The notes under the pieces were generated by a model. It did no database searches, was not told the origin of the DNA, and saw nothing but the letters and a program-made list of their open reading frames with translations. A stretch of DNA of 64,000 nucleotides, taken from NCBI RefSeq assembly GCF_002975205.1, contig NZ_PCOC01000001.1, positions 248,001 through 312,000 on the forward strand, given 5' to 3'. Below are positions 17,744-26,945 of the stretch, piece by piece (positions within the stretch are counted from its first letter, which is position 1; every line of letters starts with the position of its first letter). Source of the stretch: Ochrobactrum vermis. Its GTDB lineage: Bacteria; Pseudomonadota; Alphaproteobacteria; Rhizobiales; Rhizobiaceae. The position numbers were made by a program, and so were the translations under genes.

Positions 17744-19009
17744 TCAGGCAGCAAAATCGTTTTGCGTGCCATGTGCTTCAATAGCCTGCGCAAGGCGTTG
17801 CAGCGCATGAACATAAGCTGCCGAGCGGACAGTCACATTATGCTGCTTGGCGTGGTTCCAGATTGCGCGACCTTCGCGTTCCATAATGGTTTTCAGGCGC
17901 TCATGGATTTCTTCAAGCGTCCAATAATAGCCCTGACGGTTCTGTACCCACTCGAAGTAGGAAACCGTCACACCGCCCGCGTTTGCGAGAATATCCGGCA
18001 GGACGATGACGCCCTTTTCCTCCAGGATCTTGTCGGCTTCCGGAGTGACAGGGCCATTCGCAAGCTCGACAATCAGCTTGGCCTTGATGGATCCCGCATT
18101 GTCTGCATGGATCATGTTTTCCATGGCGCTTGGTACGAGCACATCGCAATCGGCAGCAATCAGCTCATCCGGGGTGATCGCTTCATGGCCGTTTTTGCCA
18201 GCGGTTGAAACAACCGACTTGTTCTGCGCTTTTGCTTCCAGAAGTGCATCGAGATCAAGACCATTGGCGCAGTAAACAGCACCGGACGAATCCGATACAG
18301 CGACGACCTTGTGACCATCGCTTGCCATCAGCTTGGCGATGAACTGGCCGGCATTGCCAAACCCCTGAACCGTGACACGGAGCTGCGATGCGAGGCCCAG
18401 ATCTTGCGACAGATGACGCACAAGGTAGAAACCGCCGCGCGCCGTGGCATCATTACGCCCGAGCGAACCACCCAGTGCCAACGGCTTGCCAGTGATGACA
18501 GCAGGTGAGGATTGCCCGACAATCTGGGAGTATTCGTCCGCCATCCAGCCCATGATCATGGAATTGGTGTAAACATCCGGTGCTGGAATGTCACGATCCG
18601 GCCCGATGATACCGGAAAAGGCCTGAATGTAGGCGCGCGAAAGGCGTTCCAGCTCAGCCTTCGAAAGTTGCCGTGGATCGACCTGAATCGCACCCTTCCC
18701 GCCGCCATAGGGCAGGTTCATGACCGCGCATTTGAATGTCATCCAGAAAGCGAGGGTCTCGACTTCTTCCGCGGTCGATTCCGGATGGTAGCGGATGCCG
18801 CCCTTCGTCGGGCCACGCGTATCGTCATAGCGGCAGCGCCATGCAAGAAAGGATTTGCGCGAACCGTCGTCCATACGGATCATCAGCCGCACCTTCATGG
18901 TTTCACGCGCATATTTCAGCTTCTCGATGACATCCGCATCAATGTTGATATGGCCTGCAGCCTCGTCCAGACGGACAAGTGCGCTTTCGAGTAGATTCTC
19001 CTTAGTCAC
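17744..19009 (-). CDS. gdhA: Glu/Leu/Phe/Val dehydrogenase family, glutamate dehydrogenase
   Basis: Cytoplasmic oxidoreductase of 421 residues that interconverts glutamate and 2-oxoglutarate plus ammonium. Seen: KSFLAWRCRYDDTRGPTKGG with substrate-binding Lys, the active-site signature MNLPYGGGKGAIQVDP, the catalytic region GIIGPDRDIPAPDVYT, and a Rossmann segment VTVQGFGNAGQFIAKLMAS. GFGNAG suggests NAD-type binding, in line with the ~420-residue class. Monocistronic, divergent from the sarcosine oxidase operon. Both act on amino-acid nitrogen, but common control is speculative. Confidence 0.93.
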   Translation of the reverse strand: MTKENLLESALVRLDEAAGHINIDADVIEKLKYARETMKVRLMIRMDDGSRKSFLAWRCRYDDTRGPTKGGIRYHPESTAEEVETLAFWMTFKCAVMNLPYGGGKGAIQVDPRQLSKAELERLSRAYIQAFSGIIGPDRDIPAPDVYTNSMIMGWMADEYSQIVGQSSPAVITGKPLALGGSLGRNDATARGGFYLVRHLSQDLGLASQLRVTVQGFGNAGQFIAKLMASDGHKVVAVSDSSGAVYCANGLDLDALLEAKAQNKSVVSTAGKNGHEAITPDELIAADCDVLVPSAMENMIHADNAGSIKAKLIVELANGPVTPEADKILEEKGVIVLPDILANAGGVTVSYFEWVQNRQGYYWTLEEIHERLKTIMEREGRAIWNHAKQHNVTVRSAAYVHALQRLAQAIEAHGTQNDFAA

Positions 19010-19338
19010 GGAATCACCTTTCTTGCGTTTATTTTATTATGGGTGCGATTTTACGAAAGAATGCGTAGTCCTTTGCGCAATAAAAGAAAAGGAAAAAGGA
19101 CAATAATGTTGTCCTATTTTATGGGGGTGGTTTTTGAAACTGCTTTGCCGTCAGGTTGCAGACGTTGCCTTGCTTGTTCATGGTCGGACGAGATGTCGCG
19201 AAATGGTGGGCATGTCGTATTTGTGGCGTCTTTTGACGCAAGCCTGCTGTCGGGCTTGAAAGGGAAACAATACAAGTATCATCAAAGGCTTCGCTTGTGC
19301 CGTCAGGGCGCTTGCAGTCGCGAAACTGGTGGTTGTCC
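19010..19338. other. Divergent intergenic region gdhA–soxB
   Basis: 329 bases with no convincing gene. It holds the promoters of gdhA (−) and soxBDAG (+). A short hairpin AGGACAA/TTGTCCT with a five-base loop sits at 19097–19115 next to A-rich and T-rich runs. I see no riboswitch I can name. Confidence 0.5.
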
Positions 19339-20592
19339 ATGTCCCGCTTTTCTGCAGCTTCTATTATTAAAAACGCGCTTTCCGGTAACAAGAACTGGAA
19401 GCCGCAGTGGCCGAATGCCGAACCCAAGGCCGAATATGATGTGATCATTGTCGGCGCTGGTGGGCATGGTCTGGGTGCCGCCTATTATCTGGCCAAGGAA
19501 CACGGCATCACCAATGTCGCGGTCATCGAAAAAGGCTGGCTTGGCGGTGGCAATACTGGGCGCAACACCACCATCATCCGCTCCAACTATCTCTATGACG
19601 AGAGCGCGCATCTCTACGAACATGCGATGAAGCTGTGGGAGGGGCTGAGCCAGGACCTCAACTACAATGTCATGTTCTCGCAGCGCGGCGTGATGATGCT
19701 GGCGCATACGGTGCATGATGTGCAGAGCTTCAAGCGTCACATTCACGCCAATCGTCTCAATGGCATCGACAATGAATGGCTGACCAAGGAGCAGGCGAAG
19801 GAATATTGCCCGCCGCTCGATATTTCGGCCAATGCGCGTTATCCGGTTGTTGGTGCCACCTTGCAGCGGCGCGGCGGCGTGGCCCGTCACGATGCGGTTG
19901 CATGGGGCTATGCGCGTGGCGCGACTGAGCGCGGCGTTGATATTATCCAGAATTGTCCGGTGACGGCCATCCGCCGTGATGCGTCGGGCCGGGTGACAGG
20001 CGTGGATACGCCACGTGGTTTCATCAAAGCGAAGAAAGTGGCTGTTTCTGCTGCTGGCAGCACATCCATTGTCATGGATACGGCAGGCGTACGGATGCCG
20101 CTTGAAAGCTTCCCGCTACAGGCGCTTGTTTCCGAGCCGGTCAAGCCGATCTTCCCTTGCGTGGTCATGTCCAACACGGTTCATGCCTATATCAGCCAGT
20201 CCGACAAGGGCGAGCTGGTGATCGGTTCCGGCACCGACCAGTATGTCTCTTACAGCCAGCGCGGCGGTCTGCCGTTGATCGAGCATACGCTTGCGGCCAT
20301 CTGCGAAGTCTTCCCGATCTTCACCCGTATGCGGATGCTGCGCAAATGGGGTGGTATTGTTGATGTCACGCCGGATCGTTCGCCGATCATTGGCAAGACG
20401 CCGGTTCCGGGCCTTTTTGTCAATTGCGGCTGGGGCACGGGCGGCTTCAAGGCGACACCGGGTTCGGCGCATGTCTTTGCGCATACGATCGCCCGCGACG
20501 AACCACACTGGATCAACGCGCCATTCACGCTTGAACGCTTCACCACCGGTCGTCTGATCGATGAAGCGGCTGCTGCCGCCGTGGCTCACTAA
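19339..20592 (+). CDS. soxB: Sarcosine oxidase beta subunit
   Basis: The 417-residue catalytic subunit of heterotetrameric sarcosine oxidase, which demethylates sarcosine to glycine with O2 and tetrahydrofolate. FAD-binding Rossmann motif [19 protein letters not shown] at about 34–52, then [20 protein letters not shown] with the covalent-flavin region typical of this family, and [19 protein letters not shown] near the C terminus. The start is placed at ATG 19339 (MSRFSAAS), matching the usual SoxB beginning; the longer upstream frame has no support. First gene of soxBDAG. Confidence 0.95.
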   Translation: MSRFSAASIIKNALSGNKNWKPQWPNAEPKAEYDVIIVGAGGHGLGAAYYLAKEHGITNVAVIEKGWLGGGNTGRNTTIIRSNYLYDESAHLYEHAMKLWEGLSQDLNYNVMFSQRGVMMLAHTVHDVQSFKRHIHANRLNGIDNEWLTKEQAKEYCPPLDISANARYPVVGATLQRRGGVARHDAVAWGYARGATERGVDIIQNCPVTAIRRDASGRVTGVDTPRGFIKAKKVAVSAAGSTSIVMDTAGVRMPLESFPLQALVSEPVKPIFPCVVMSNTVHAYISQSDKGELVIGSGTDQYVSYSQRGGLPLIEHTLAAICEVFPIFTRMRMLRKWGGIVDVTPDRSPIIGKTPVPGLFVNCGWGTGGFKATPGSAHVFAHTIARDEPHWINAPFTLERFTTGRLIDEAAAAAVAH

Positions 20593-20612
20593 GGAAATAG
20601 GGGAAACACAAA

Positions 20613-20918
20613 ATGCTTCTTATCCGTTGCCCTTATTGCGAGATGGAACGTCCAGAGCTTGAATTCGCCTATGCAGGCGAAGCGCATATTGCGCGTCCAG
20701 CCGACCCATCGACGCTTTCCGATGATGAATGGCGTGATTTCCTGTTCACGCGCTCCAATCCACGCGGCGCCCATTATGAACGCTGGCGGCATATCAATGG
20801 CTGCGGTCGCTTCTTCAATGCGGTGCGCGATACGGTGAGCGACAAGTTCGTCACCACCTACAAGGCCGGTGAACCCCGTCCTGCTTTGGCAGAAACTCCG
20901 GCTGCGGAGACGAAATAA
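20613..20918 (+). CDS. soxD: Sarcosine oxidase delta subunit
   Basis: Small zinc-binding subunit, 101 residues. Zinc ligands are visible as Cys6 and Cys9 (CPYC) with His60 and Cys64 (HINGC). The body WRDFLFTRSNPRGAHYERW is highly characteristic. It follows soxB by 20 bases and its stop codon overlaps the soxA ATG. Confidence 0.95.
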   Translation: MLLIRCPYCEMERPELEFAYAGEAHIARPADPSTLSDDEWRDFLFTRSNPRGAHYERWRHINGCGRFFNAVRDTVSDKFVTTYKAGEPRPALAETPAAETK

Positions 20919-23917
20919 TGACCGATATGCGCATTCATAACAAAGGCCGTGTCAACAAGGCCAAGTCCGTGCGTTTCAGCTTCAACGGCAAGACCTATTC
21001 CGGCTTTGAAGGCGACACGCTGGCATCTGCCATGCTTGCCAATGGTGAACATCTGGCCGGTCGTTCGTTTAAATATCACCGCCCGCGCGGCATTCTTTCT
21101 GCCGGTTCCGAAGAGCCGAATGCGCTGATGGGCGTTTCGCGTGGACCCGGCCGCTATGAGCCGAACACCCGGGCGACGGTTCTCGAACTCTATGACGGTC
21201 TCAAGGCCGAAACCCAGAACCATTGGCCGTCGCTCAAGCACGATGTCGGCGCGATCAACGATGCGTTCTATATGTTCTTCTCGGCAGGCTTTTACTACAA
21301 GACTTTCATGTGGCCCAAAAGCTTCTGGAACAAGGTCTATGAGCCTTTCATCCGTGGCGCTGCCGGTCTTGGCAAGTCGCCATCCGAACCGGACCCGGAC
21401 ACCTATGCCAGCCGCTATGCGTTCTGCGACGTGCTTGTCGCGGGTGGTGGACCTGCCGGTCTGGCCGCAGCCCTTGAAGCCGCAAAGAGTGGCGCGAAGG
21501 TTATCCTCGTTGACGAGCAGGCCGAATTTGGCGGCTCGCTTCTGTCGGAACCAGAGCCGGTCATCAATGGCCGCGCAAGCTGGGACTGGCTCAATGAAAC
21601 CATTGCTGCGCTGAAAGCCAATCCGAATGTCACGCTTTTGCCGCGCACAACGGCCATCGGCTATTACCATCAGAACATGGTGGGCCTTTGCGAACGCCTG
21701 ACCGATCATCAGGCCAAGCCAGCCACTAATGCACCGCGTGAGCGTATGTGGCGCGTGCGTGCCAAGCAAGTGGTGCTGGCGCAGGGCGCTATCGAAAAGC
21801 CGCTGGTCTTTGCAGGCAATGACCGTCCCGGCGTGATGCTGGCATCGAGCGCACGCACCTATCTCAACCGTTACGGCGTTAAGGTCGGCAATCAGGCTGT
21901 CGTTGTCACCTCGCATGATAGCGCTTGGCTTGCGGCTTTCGATCTCGCGGTTGCAGGCGTCAAGGTTCTAGCCATCATCGATGTGCGTTCAAGCGTTGCC
22001 GACAGCCTTATTAATCGTGCAAAAATGCTCGGCATTGAAACACTGACCGGCTGGACTGTGACGGACACAGGTGGACGCCATCGCGTGTCGTCGGTTCGCG
22101 CTAATCCGGTTTCCAATGGCTCGGTCGGTGCTGCGCGCACGATTGCCTGCGATGTGCTGCTGATGTCTGGCGGCTGGAATCCGAGCGTGCATCTTTTCTC
22201 GCACACGAAAGGCTCTCTCGTCTGGGATGAGGCGCGTCAGATCTATCTGCCGGGCGAACGCACCGAGGAAAGCCGCTGCGCCGGTGCAGGCAATGGCAAT
22301 TTCGATCTGCAGGCCGCATTGCGTGAGGGTGCGGAAGCGGGTGCTGCTGCGGCCTCGGATGCCGGGCATAAGGCCAAGGCGTCTGAATATGCGGTTGCCG
22401 GCGATTTTGTCTGCGATGGCGTAAGCTGTCGCGAATTGCCAACGGATCGCGATCCGGGCAAGGCTAAGGCTTTCATCGATTTCCAGAACGATGTGACCGC
22501 CAAGGATATTCGTCTGGCCGTGCGTGAGGGTTTCCATTCCATTGAGCACGTCAAGCGCTATACCACCAATGGCATGGCGACCGATCAGGGCAAGACCTCG
22601 AACATCAATGGTCTGGCTGTTGCCGCCGACGCACTCAAGCGTCCAACGCCGCAGGTTGGTCTCACGACCTTCCGCCCGCCTTATACGCCGACGACCTTTG
22701 GGGCTTTCTGCGGTTATAATCGCGGCAAGCTGTTCGATGTGACACGCAAGACGCCAATCGATAGCTGGGCTGAACAGCATGGCGCAGCATTCGAGCCAGT
22801 CTCGCTGTGGCGTCGCGCATGGTACTTCCCGAAAACTGGCGAAGACATGCATCAGGCCGTGGCGCGTGAATGCAAGGCAACCCGCCAGTCGCTTGGCATG
22901 TTCGATGCCTCCACCCTTGGCAAGATCGAAGTGGTTGGCCCGGATGCAGCGGAATTCATGAACCGCATGTACACCAACCCATGGACGAAGCTTGGTGTCG
23001 GGCGATGCCGTTATGGTCTGCTGCTTGGCGAAGATGGCTTCATCCGCGATGATGGCGTTGTCGGTCGTCTGACGCAGGATCGTTTCCATGTGACGACCAC
23101 GACCGGCGGTGCCGCGCGTGTTCTCAATATGATGGAAGATTATCTCCAGACCGAATGGCCGGACCTGAAAGTGCGGCTGACCTCGACCACCGAACAGTGG
23201 GCCGTGGTGGCAATCAATGGCCCGAATACGCGCAAGCTCATTGAACCGATGGTTGAGGGGCTGGATATTTCTGATGAAGCCTTCCCGCATATGTCGGTTG
23301 CGGAATGCAAATTCCTAGGCGTGCCAGCGCGTCTGTTCCGCATGAGCTTCACCGGCGAGCTGGGCTATGAAATCAACGTGCCTGCGCGTTTTGGCCTGTC
23401 GCTCTGGAAGGCGCTTTATGAGGCCGGTCAACAATATGACATCACGCCTTACGGCACCGAAACCATGCACGTTCTGCGCGCGGAAAAAGGCTATATCATT
23501 GTCGGTCAGGACACGGACGGCACGATAACACCCGACGATGCAAGCCTTGGCTGGGCTGTTGGCAAACAGAAGCCGGATTTTGTCGGCAAGCGCTCGCTGG
23601 CTCGCCCTGATATACTGAAGTCTGACCGCAAGCATCTGGTTGGTCTTTTGACCAACGACCCGAAGCTGGTTCTGGAAGAAGGCGCACAGATTGTTGCCGA
23701 TCCAAAACAGGCGCTGCCGATGACCATGCTTGGCCATGTCACTTCGTCCTATTGGAGCGAGGCCCTTGGTCGGTCTATCGCGATGGCCGTGGTATCAGGC
23801 GGCAAGGATCGTATGGGCGAAACGCTTTATATGCCGATGTCTGATGGTAGCGTACACGAGGCGGTTGTTTCGGGCATGGTCTTCTATGACCCCGAAGGCA
23901 AGAAACTGAACGGATAA
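20918..23917 (+). CDS. soxA: Sarcosine oxidase alpha subunit
   Basis: A 999-residue subunit. N-terminal region (about 10–110) is a 2Fe-2S-ferredoxin-like fold (GKTYSGFEGDTLASAMLANG), without the iron-sulfur cysteines. Then comes a pyridine-nucleotide oxidoreductase domain with VAGGGPAGLAAALEAAKSG near 170, and a second Rossmann segment around VVVTSHDSAWLAAFDLAVAG. From about 600 onward there is an aminomethyltransferase (GcvT-like) domain that binds tetrahydrofolate and accepts the one-carbon unit (MFDASTLGKIEVVGPDAAEF, FRMSFTGELGYEINV). Length is as expected for the family. Confidence 0.96.
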   Translation: MTDMRIHNKGRVNKAKSVRFSFNGKTYSGFEGDTLASAMLANGEHLAGRSFKYHRPRGILSAGSEEPNALMGVSRGPGRYEPNTRATVLELYDGLKAETQNHWPSLKHDVGAINDAFYMFFSAGFYYKTFMWPKSFWNKVYEPFIRGAAGLGKSPSEPDPDTYASRYAFCDVLVAGGGPAGLAAALEAAKSGAKVILVDEQAEFGGSLLSEPEPVINGRASWDWLNETIAALKANPNVTLLPRTTAIGYYHQNMVGLCERLTDHQAKPATNAPRERMWRVRAKQVVLAQGAIEKPLVFAGNDRPGVMLASSARTYLNRYGVKVGNQAVVVTSHDSAWLAAFDLAVAGVKVLAIIDVRSSVADSLINRAKMLGIETLTGWTVTDTGGRHRVSSVRANPVSNGSVGAARTIACDVLLMSGGWNPSVHLFSHTKGSLVWDEARQIYLPGERTEESRCAGAGNGNFDLQAALREGAEAGAAAASDAGHKAKASEYAVAGDFVCDGVSCRELPTDRDPGKAKAFIDFQNDVTAKDIRLAVREGFHSIEHVKRYTTNGMATDQGKTSNINGLAVAADALKRPTPQVGLTTFRPPYTPTTFGAFCGYNRGKLFDVTRKTPIDSWAEQHGAAFEPVSLWRRAWYFPKTGEDMHQAVARECKATRQSLGMFDASTLGKIEVVGPDAAEFMNRMYTNPWTKLGVGRCRYGLLLGEDGFIRDDGVVGRLTQDRFHVTTTTGGAARVLNMMEDYLQTEWPDLKVRLTSTTEQWAVVAINGPNTRKLIEPMVEGLDISDEAFPHMSVAECKFLGVPARLFRMSFTGELGYEINVPARFGLSLWKALYEAGQQYDITPYGTETMHVLRAEKGYIIVGQDTDGTITPDDASLGWAVGKQKPDFVGKRSLARPDILKSDRKHLVGLLTNDPKLVLEEGAQIVADPKQALPMTMLGHVTSSYWSEALGRSIAMAVVSGGKDRMGETLYMPMSDGSVHEAVVSGMVFYDPEGKKLNG

Positions 23918-23927
23918 GGATTGAACC

Positions 23928-24482
23928 ATGCTTGTTGAGACAAAACCTTATTCGAACCGCAAGGTCGTCATTCCAGGTCGTCTGGAAATCCACGCAGCCG
24001 ATGACGCTGCCCGCTTTGTCCTGCGCATTGCTCCGGAAAAACTGGCCTTGGCTGAAAAGGCACTGGGTGCAAAATTCCCTGCTAAGATCGGTGGCCTTAC
24101 GCGCAGTGGCGATATTGCCGTTGCCTGCATCGGACCGGATGAATGGTATATCTGGGCCGAGGAAAACAAGGGCGCAGCCATCGTGCAAGCTTTCGCCAAG
24201 CTCTATGAAACCGAGCCGCATAGCCTGACCGAGGTCAGCCATCGCGAAACCGGCATCGATATTTCCGGCCCGCAGGCCGAATGGCTGTTGAATGCCGCTT
24301 CCCCGCTTGAGCTCTCAAAGATGAGCTTTCCGGGTGCTGCCCGCACGATCTTCGATCATGCCCAGATCATCCTGCTGAAATGGGACGCCGATCATTACCG
24401 TATCGAAGTGTGGAACTCATTCGCAGATCACGTCTGGACCCTGCTGGAGCTTGTGAGCCAAGAGGTCGAACTGGCGATCTGA
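23928..24482 (+). CDS. soxG: Sarcosine oxidase gamma subunit
   Basis: A 184-residue GcvT-related subunit that packs against the alpha subunit. Seen: IGPDEWYIWAEE-like segment CIGPDEWYIWAEEN, SLTEVSHRETGIDISGPQAE and a C-terminal YRIEVWNSFADHVWTLLE. It ends the soxBDAG operon and is followed at once by a strong terminator. In many bacteria folate genes (glyA, purU, folD) adjoin this operon; here none do. Confidence 0.94.
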   Translation: MLVETKPYSNRKVVIPGRLEIHAADDAARFVLRIAPEKLALAEKALGAKFPAKIGGLTRSGDIAVACIGPDEWYIWAEENKGAAIVQAFAKLYETEPHSLTEVSHRETGIDISGPQAEWLLNAASPLELSKMSFPGAARTIFDHAQIILLKWDADHYRIEVWNSFADHVWTLLELVSQEVELAI

Positions 24483-24501
24483 TTGATACCTTATTCCTCT
24501 C

Positions 24502-24530
24502 AAAACGCCGCCCAACTGGGCGGCGTTTTT
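24502..24530 (+). terminator. Rho-independent terminator of soxBDAG
   Basis: AAAACGCCGCCC (24502–24513), loop AACT, GGGCGGCGTTTT (24518–24529) plus further T. Perfect 12-base arms with U-tract; textbook intrinsic terminator. Confidence 0.92.
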
Positions 24531-24571
24531 GCATTCGGAGGCCAACTTCAGTCTTGCCTTCTATAAATCCA

Positions 24572-24594
24572 TATGTGAAGACTATATTTACATA
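24572..24594. promoter_or_regulatory. Inverted repeat upstream of the CoA-transferase gene
   Basis: TATGTGAA (24572–24579) N7 TTTACATA (24587–24594), 7 of 8 positions complementary, 28 bases before the start codon in a very AT-rich stretch. A candidate operator or promoter region of the CoA-transferase operon; the regulator is unknown. Confidence 0.4.
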
Positions 24595-24621
24595 AGAAAT
24601 TTATGAGGAGGATATTTCCCG

Positions 24622-25779
24622 ATGTCGGAAAGCGAACTGCCGCTGAGCGGGCTTGTCGTTGTCGATATGAGCCAGTTTCTGTCGGGGCCTTATTGCTCTT
24701 TGCGTCTGATGGATCTGGGCGCACGCGTCATCAAGATTGAACGACCCGATGGTGGCGATCTCTCGCGCAGGCTTTATCTGAGCGACACGGAAATCGGGGG
24801 CGATTCCACGATTTTTCATGCGATCAATCGCGGCAAGGACAGCCTTGCGATTGACCTTAAAAATCCTGACGATATGGCGGCTTTGAAGAAACTTCTCACG
24901 CAGGCCGATGTGCTGATCCAGAATTTCCGTCCTGGTGTCATCAAGCGTCTTGGCCTTGACTACGAGGCAGCCAAAGAAATCAATCCGCGTCTCGTCTATG
25001 CATCGATCAGCGGTTATGGCGAAGAAGGTCCATGGGTCGGGCGTCCGGGACAGGATCTGCTGGCGCAAGCGCGTTCGGGCCTGATGTGGTTGAATGGCGA
25101 TGAAGGGCAAGGACCGGTGCCATTCGGTCTTGCTGTTGCCGACATGCTGGCAGGTGCTGCAGCAGCGCAAGGCATCCTTGCGGCACTCGTGCGACGCGGC
25201 ATCACTAATAAAGGTTCGCATGTCGAAACCAGCCTTCTTGAAGCGCTGGTCGATTTCCAGTTTGAAGTGCTGACCACCCACCTTAATGATGGTCGTCGCC
25301 TGCCAAAACGTTCCGATTTCCGCAGCGCCCATGCCTATCTTGCAGCGCCTTACGGTGTCTATCCGGCAGCGGACGGTTATCTGGCCATTGCAATGATGCC
25401 GATCCCGAAACTGGCGGCACTTCTTGGAACCGACACACTAGCGCCGTTTGCAGATGATCCGAAAATTGCATTCAACAAGCGCGACGAGATCAAGCGCCTG
25501 ATCGCCGATCGTATCGCCCAAAAGACCGTTGATGAGTGGCTCGCCATTCTGGAACCGGCTGATATCTGGTGCGCGCGCGTTTTCAACTGGGAAGAGCTGC
25601 TTGCAAGCGAAGGCTTCTCGGTTCTCGACATGCTCCAGACGGTGACGCGCGAAGATGACGTTTCCATCACCACCACACGTTCGCCGCTGCGTATCAATGG
25701 ACAGCGTCCGAAGGTGGCACGCGCCGCACCGCGCATTGGTGAAAACAGCAAAGAAATTCGTGAGGAGTTCGGACTTTGA
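24622..25779 (+). CDS. Class III (CaiB/BaiF) CoA-transferase
   Basis: A 385-residue enzyme of the formyl-CoA transferase/carnitine CoA-transferase family, which moves CoA between carboxylic acids. Seen: LVVVDMSQFLSGPYCSLRLMDLGARVIKIE at the N terminus (read in two halves), RGKDSLAIDLKNPD, QNFRPGVIKRLGLDYE, ASISGYGEEGPW, and LAVADMLAGAAAAQGILAAL, whose Asp aligns with the catalytic Asp of the family. Ribosome-binding site GAGGAGG ten bases upstream. The next gene starts inside its stop codon. The acyl substrate cannot be read from the sequence. A MaoC-type hydratase gene 10 kb downstream (35840–36286) could act on the CoA ester it forms. Confidence 0.9.
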   Translation: MSESELPLSGLVVVDMSQFLSGPYCSLRLMDLGARVIKIERPDGGDLSRRLYLSDTEIGGDSTIFHAINRGKDSLAIDLKNPDDMAALKKLLTQADVLIQNFRPGVIKRLGLDYEAAKEINPRLVYASISGYGEEGPWVGRPGQDLLAQARSGLMWLNGDEGQGPVPFGLAVADMLAGAAAAQGILAALVRRGITNKGSHVETSLLEALVDFQFEVLTTHLNDGRRLPKRSDFRSAHAYLAAPYGVYPAADGYLAIAMMPIPKLAALLGTDTLAPFADDPKIAFNKRDEIKRLIADRIAQKTVDEWLAILEPADIWCARVFNWEELLASEGFSVLDMLQTVTREDDVSITTTRSPLRINGQRPKVARAAPRIGENSKEIREEFGL

Positions 25780-26900
25780 GCACCATCAAGCTGAAAGGCA
25801 TGACCTGGAGCCATCCGCGCGGCTATGACCCGATGGTTGCTGGTGCCAAACAATGGTTGCAGGATAAGGGTGTCGAGATCGAGTGGGAAAAGCGGTCGCT
25901 GCAGGATTTCGAGACCTTTCCGGTCGAGGAACTGGCGCGCAATTTCGACATGATCGTGATCGACCATCCGCATGTGGGCCAGATCACCAAGGAAGGCTGT
26001 CTACTGCCGCTTGATGTGCCGGGCCGCGAAACGGAACTCAAGGCGCTTGCCGATGGTTCCGTGGGTCAGTCCTTCCCAAGCTATAACTGGCAGGGGCGGC
26101 AATGGGCATTTCCGTTAGATGCCGCGACGCAGGTTCAGGCATGGCGTCCGGATTTGATGGACAAGCCCGCAACCTCTTGGGGCGAGGTGCTGCGTCTTGC
26201 CCGCGCCGGGAAAGTTCTGCTGCCATTGCGCTCGCCCCACTCGCTGATGTGTTTCTACACGCTGGTCGCCAATGCCGGAACGCCTTGCTCAGTGGAAGGC
26301 GAGCTGATCTCTGTTGACGATGGCGCCAAGGCGTTCGAGCAACTGCGCGAGATTGCTTCGCTGGTGAAGCCGGAATGTTTCGGCATGGACCCGATTGCCG
26401 TGTTTGAGGAAATGGCAAAGCCGGAATCCGAAATCGCCTGTTCACCGCTGATCTACGGCTACGTGAATTATGCCATGCCGGGTTTCCGCGACCGCCTGAT
26501 CCGCTTTGCCGATATTCCATCGGGTCCGGCGGGTGTTGCAGGGTCGGCTCTGGGGGGGACTGGCATTGCGGTTTCAGCCTTCAGCAAGCATCCGGAAGCA
26601 GCTATCGATTTTGCCTATTGGGTGGCAAGCGGCGACGTACAGAAGGGACTTTACGCAGCCTCCAACGGTCAGCCGGGACATGCCGACGCATGGGAAGACG
26701 ATAGTGTGAATGCGGCGACGTCCGATTTTTATCGCGACACGCGCGCGACCCTGGAAGGCGCATGGGTGCGTCCGCGTCACGATGGCTATATGCCGTTTCA
26801 GGAAGCAGCCTCCGAGCGCATCAACAAGGGCTTGCTGGACAATGAGAAGGCGGAAGATGTCGTTGCCGATCTCAACCGGCTTTTCCGCGAAAGCTTCTGA
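25776..26900 (+). CDS. Solute-binding-protein-fold protein without a signal peptide
   Basis: A 374-residue protein that resembles family 1 extracellular solute-binding proteins (SBP_bac_1): FDMIVIDHPHVGQ, SYNWQGRQWAFPLDAATQVQ, GGTGIAVSAFSKHPEAAIDFAYWVASG and an alpha-helical C-terminal lobe. The N terminus begins directly with MSTIKLKGMTWSHPRGYDPM and has no hydrophobic signal segment. It should be cytoplasmic unless an unusual export route is used. The start is a TTG at 25776 nested in the CoA-transferase stop (TTGA), with GAGGAG eight bases upstream. An ATG at 25800 is possible but would also lack a signal. No permease or ATPase gene is in this operon. A ligand-sensing or substrate-presenting role beside the CoA-transferase is inference. 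Confidence 0.82.
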   Translation: MSTIKLKGMTWSHPRGYDPMVAGAKQWLQDKGVEIEWEKRSLQDFETFPVEELARNFDMIVIDHPHVGQITKEGCLLPLDVPGRETELKALADGSVGQSFPSYNWQGRQWAFPLDAATQVQAWRPDLMDKPATSWGEVLRLARAGKVLLPLRSPHSLMCFYTLVANAGTPCSVEGELISVDDGAKAFEQLREIASLVKPECFGMDPIAVFEEMAKPESEIACSPLIYGYVNYAMPGFRDRLIRFADIPSGPAGVAGSALGGTGIAVSAFSKHPEAAIDFAYWVASGDVQKGLYAASNGQPGHADAWEDDSVNAATSDFYRDTRATLEGAWVRPRHDGYMPFQEAASERINKGLLDNEKAEDVVADLNRLFRESF

Positions 26901-26912
26901 TTAATATGGTTT

Positions 26913-26935
26913 GGCTGGCGGTAAATCCGCCAGCC
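26913..26935. terminator. Hairpin between convergent genes
   Basis: GGCTGGCGG (26913–26921) / CCGCCAGCC (26927–26935), perfect nine-base arms, five-base loop, in the 45-base gap between two convergent genes. No strong T-run on either side. Confidence 0.6.
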
Positions 26936-26945
26936 TGATTACAAA

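Noticed and set aside
19043..19444. A 133-codon frame ahead of and overlapping soxB
   Set aside because: Composition unlike protein, overlaps soxB in another frame and has no family resemblance.
21989..23290. A 433-codon open frame opposite soxA
   Set aside because: Antisense shadow of a well-supported gene.
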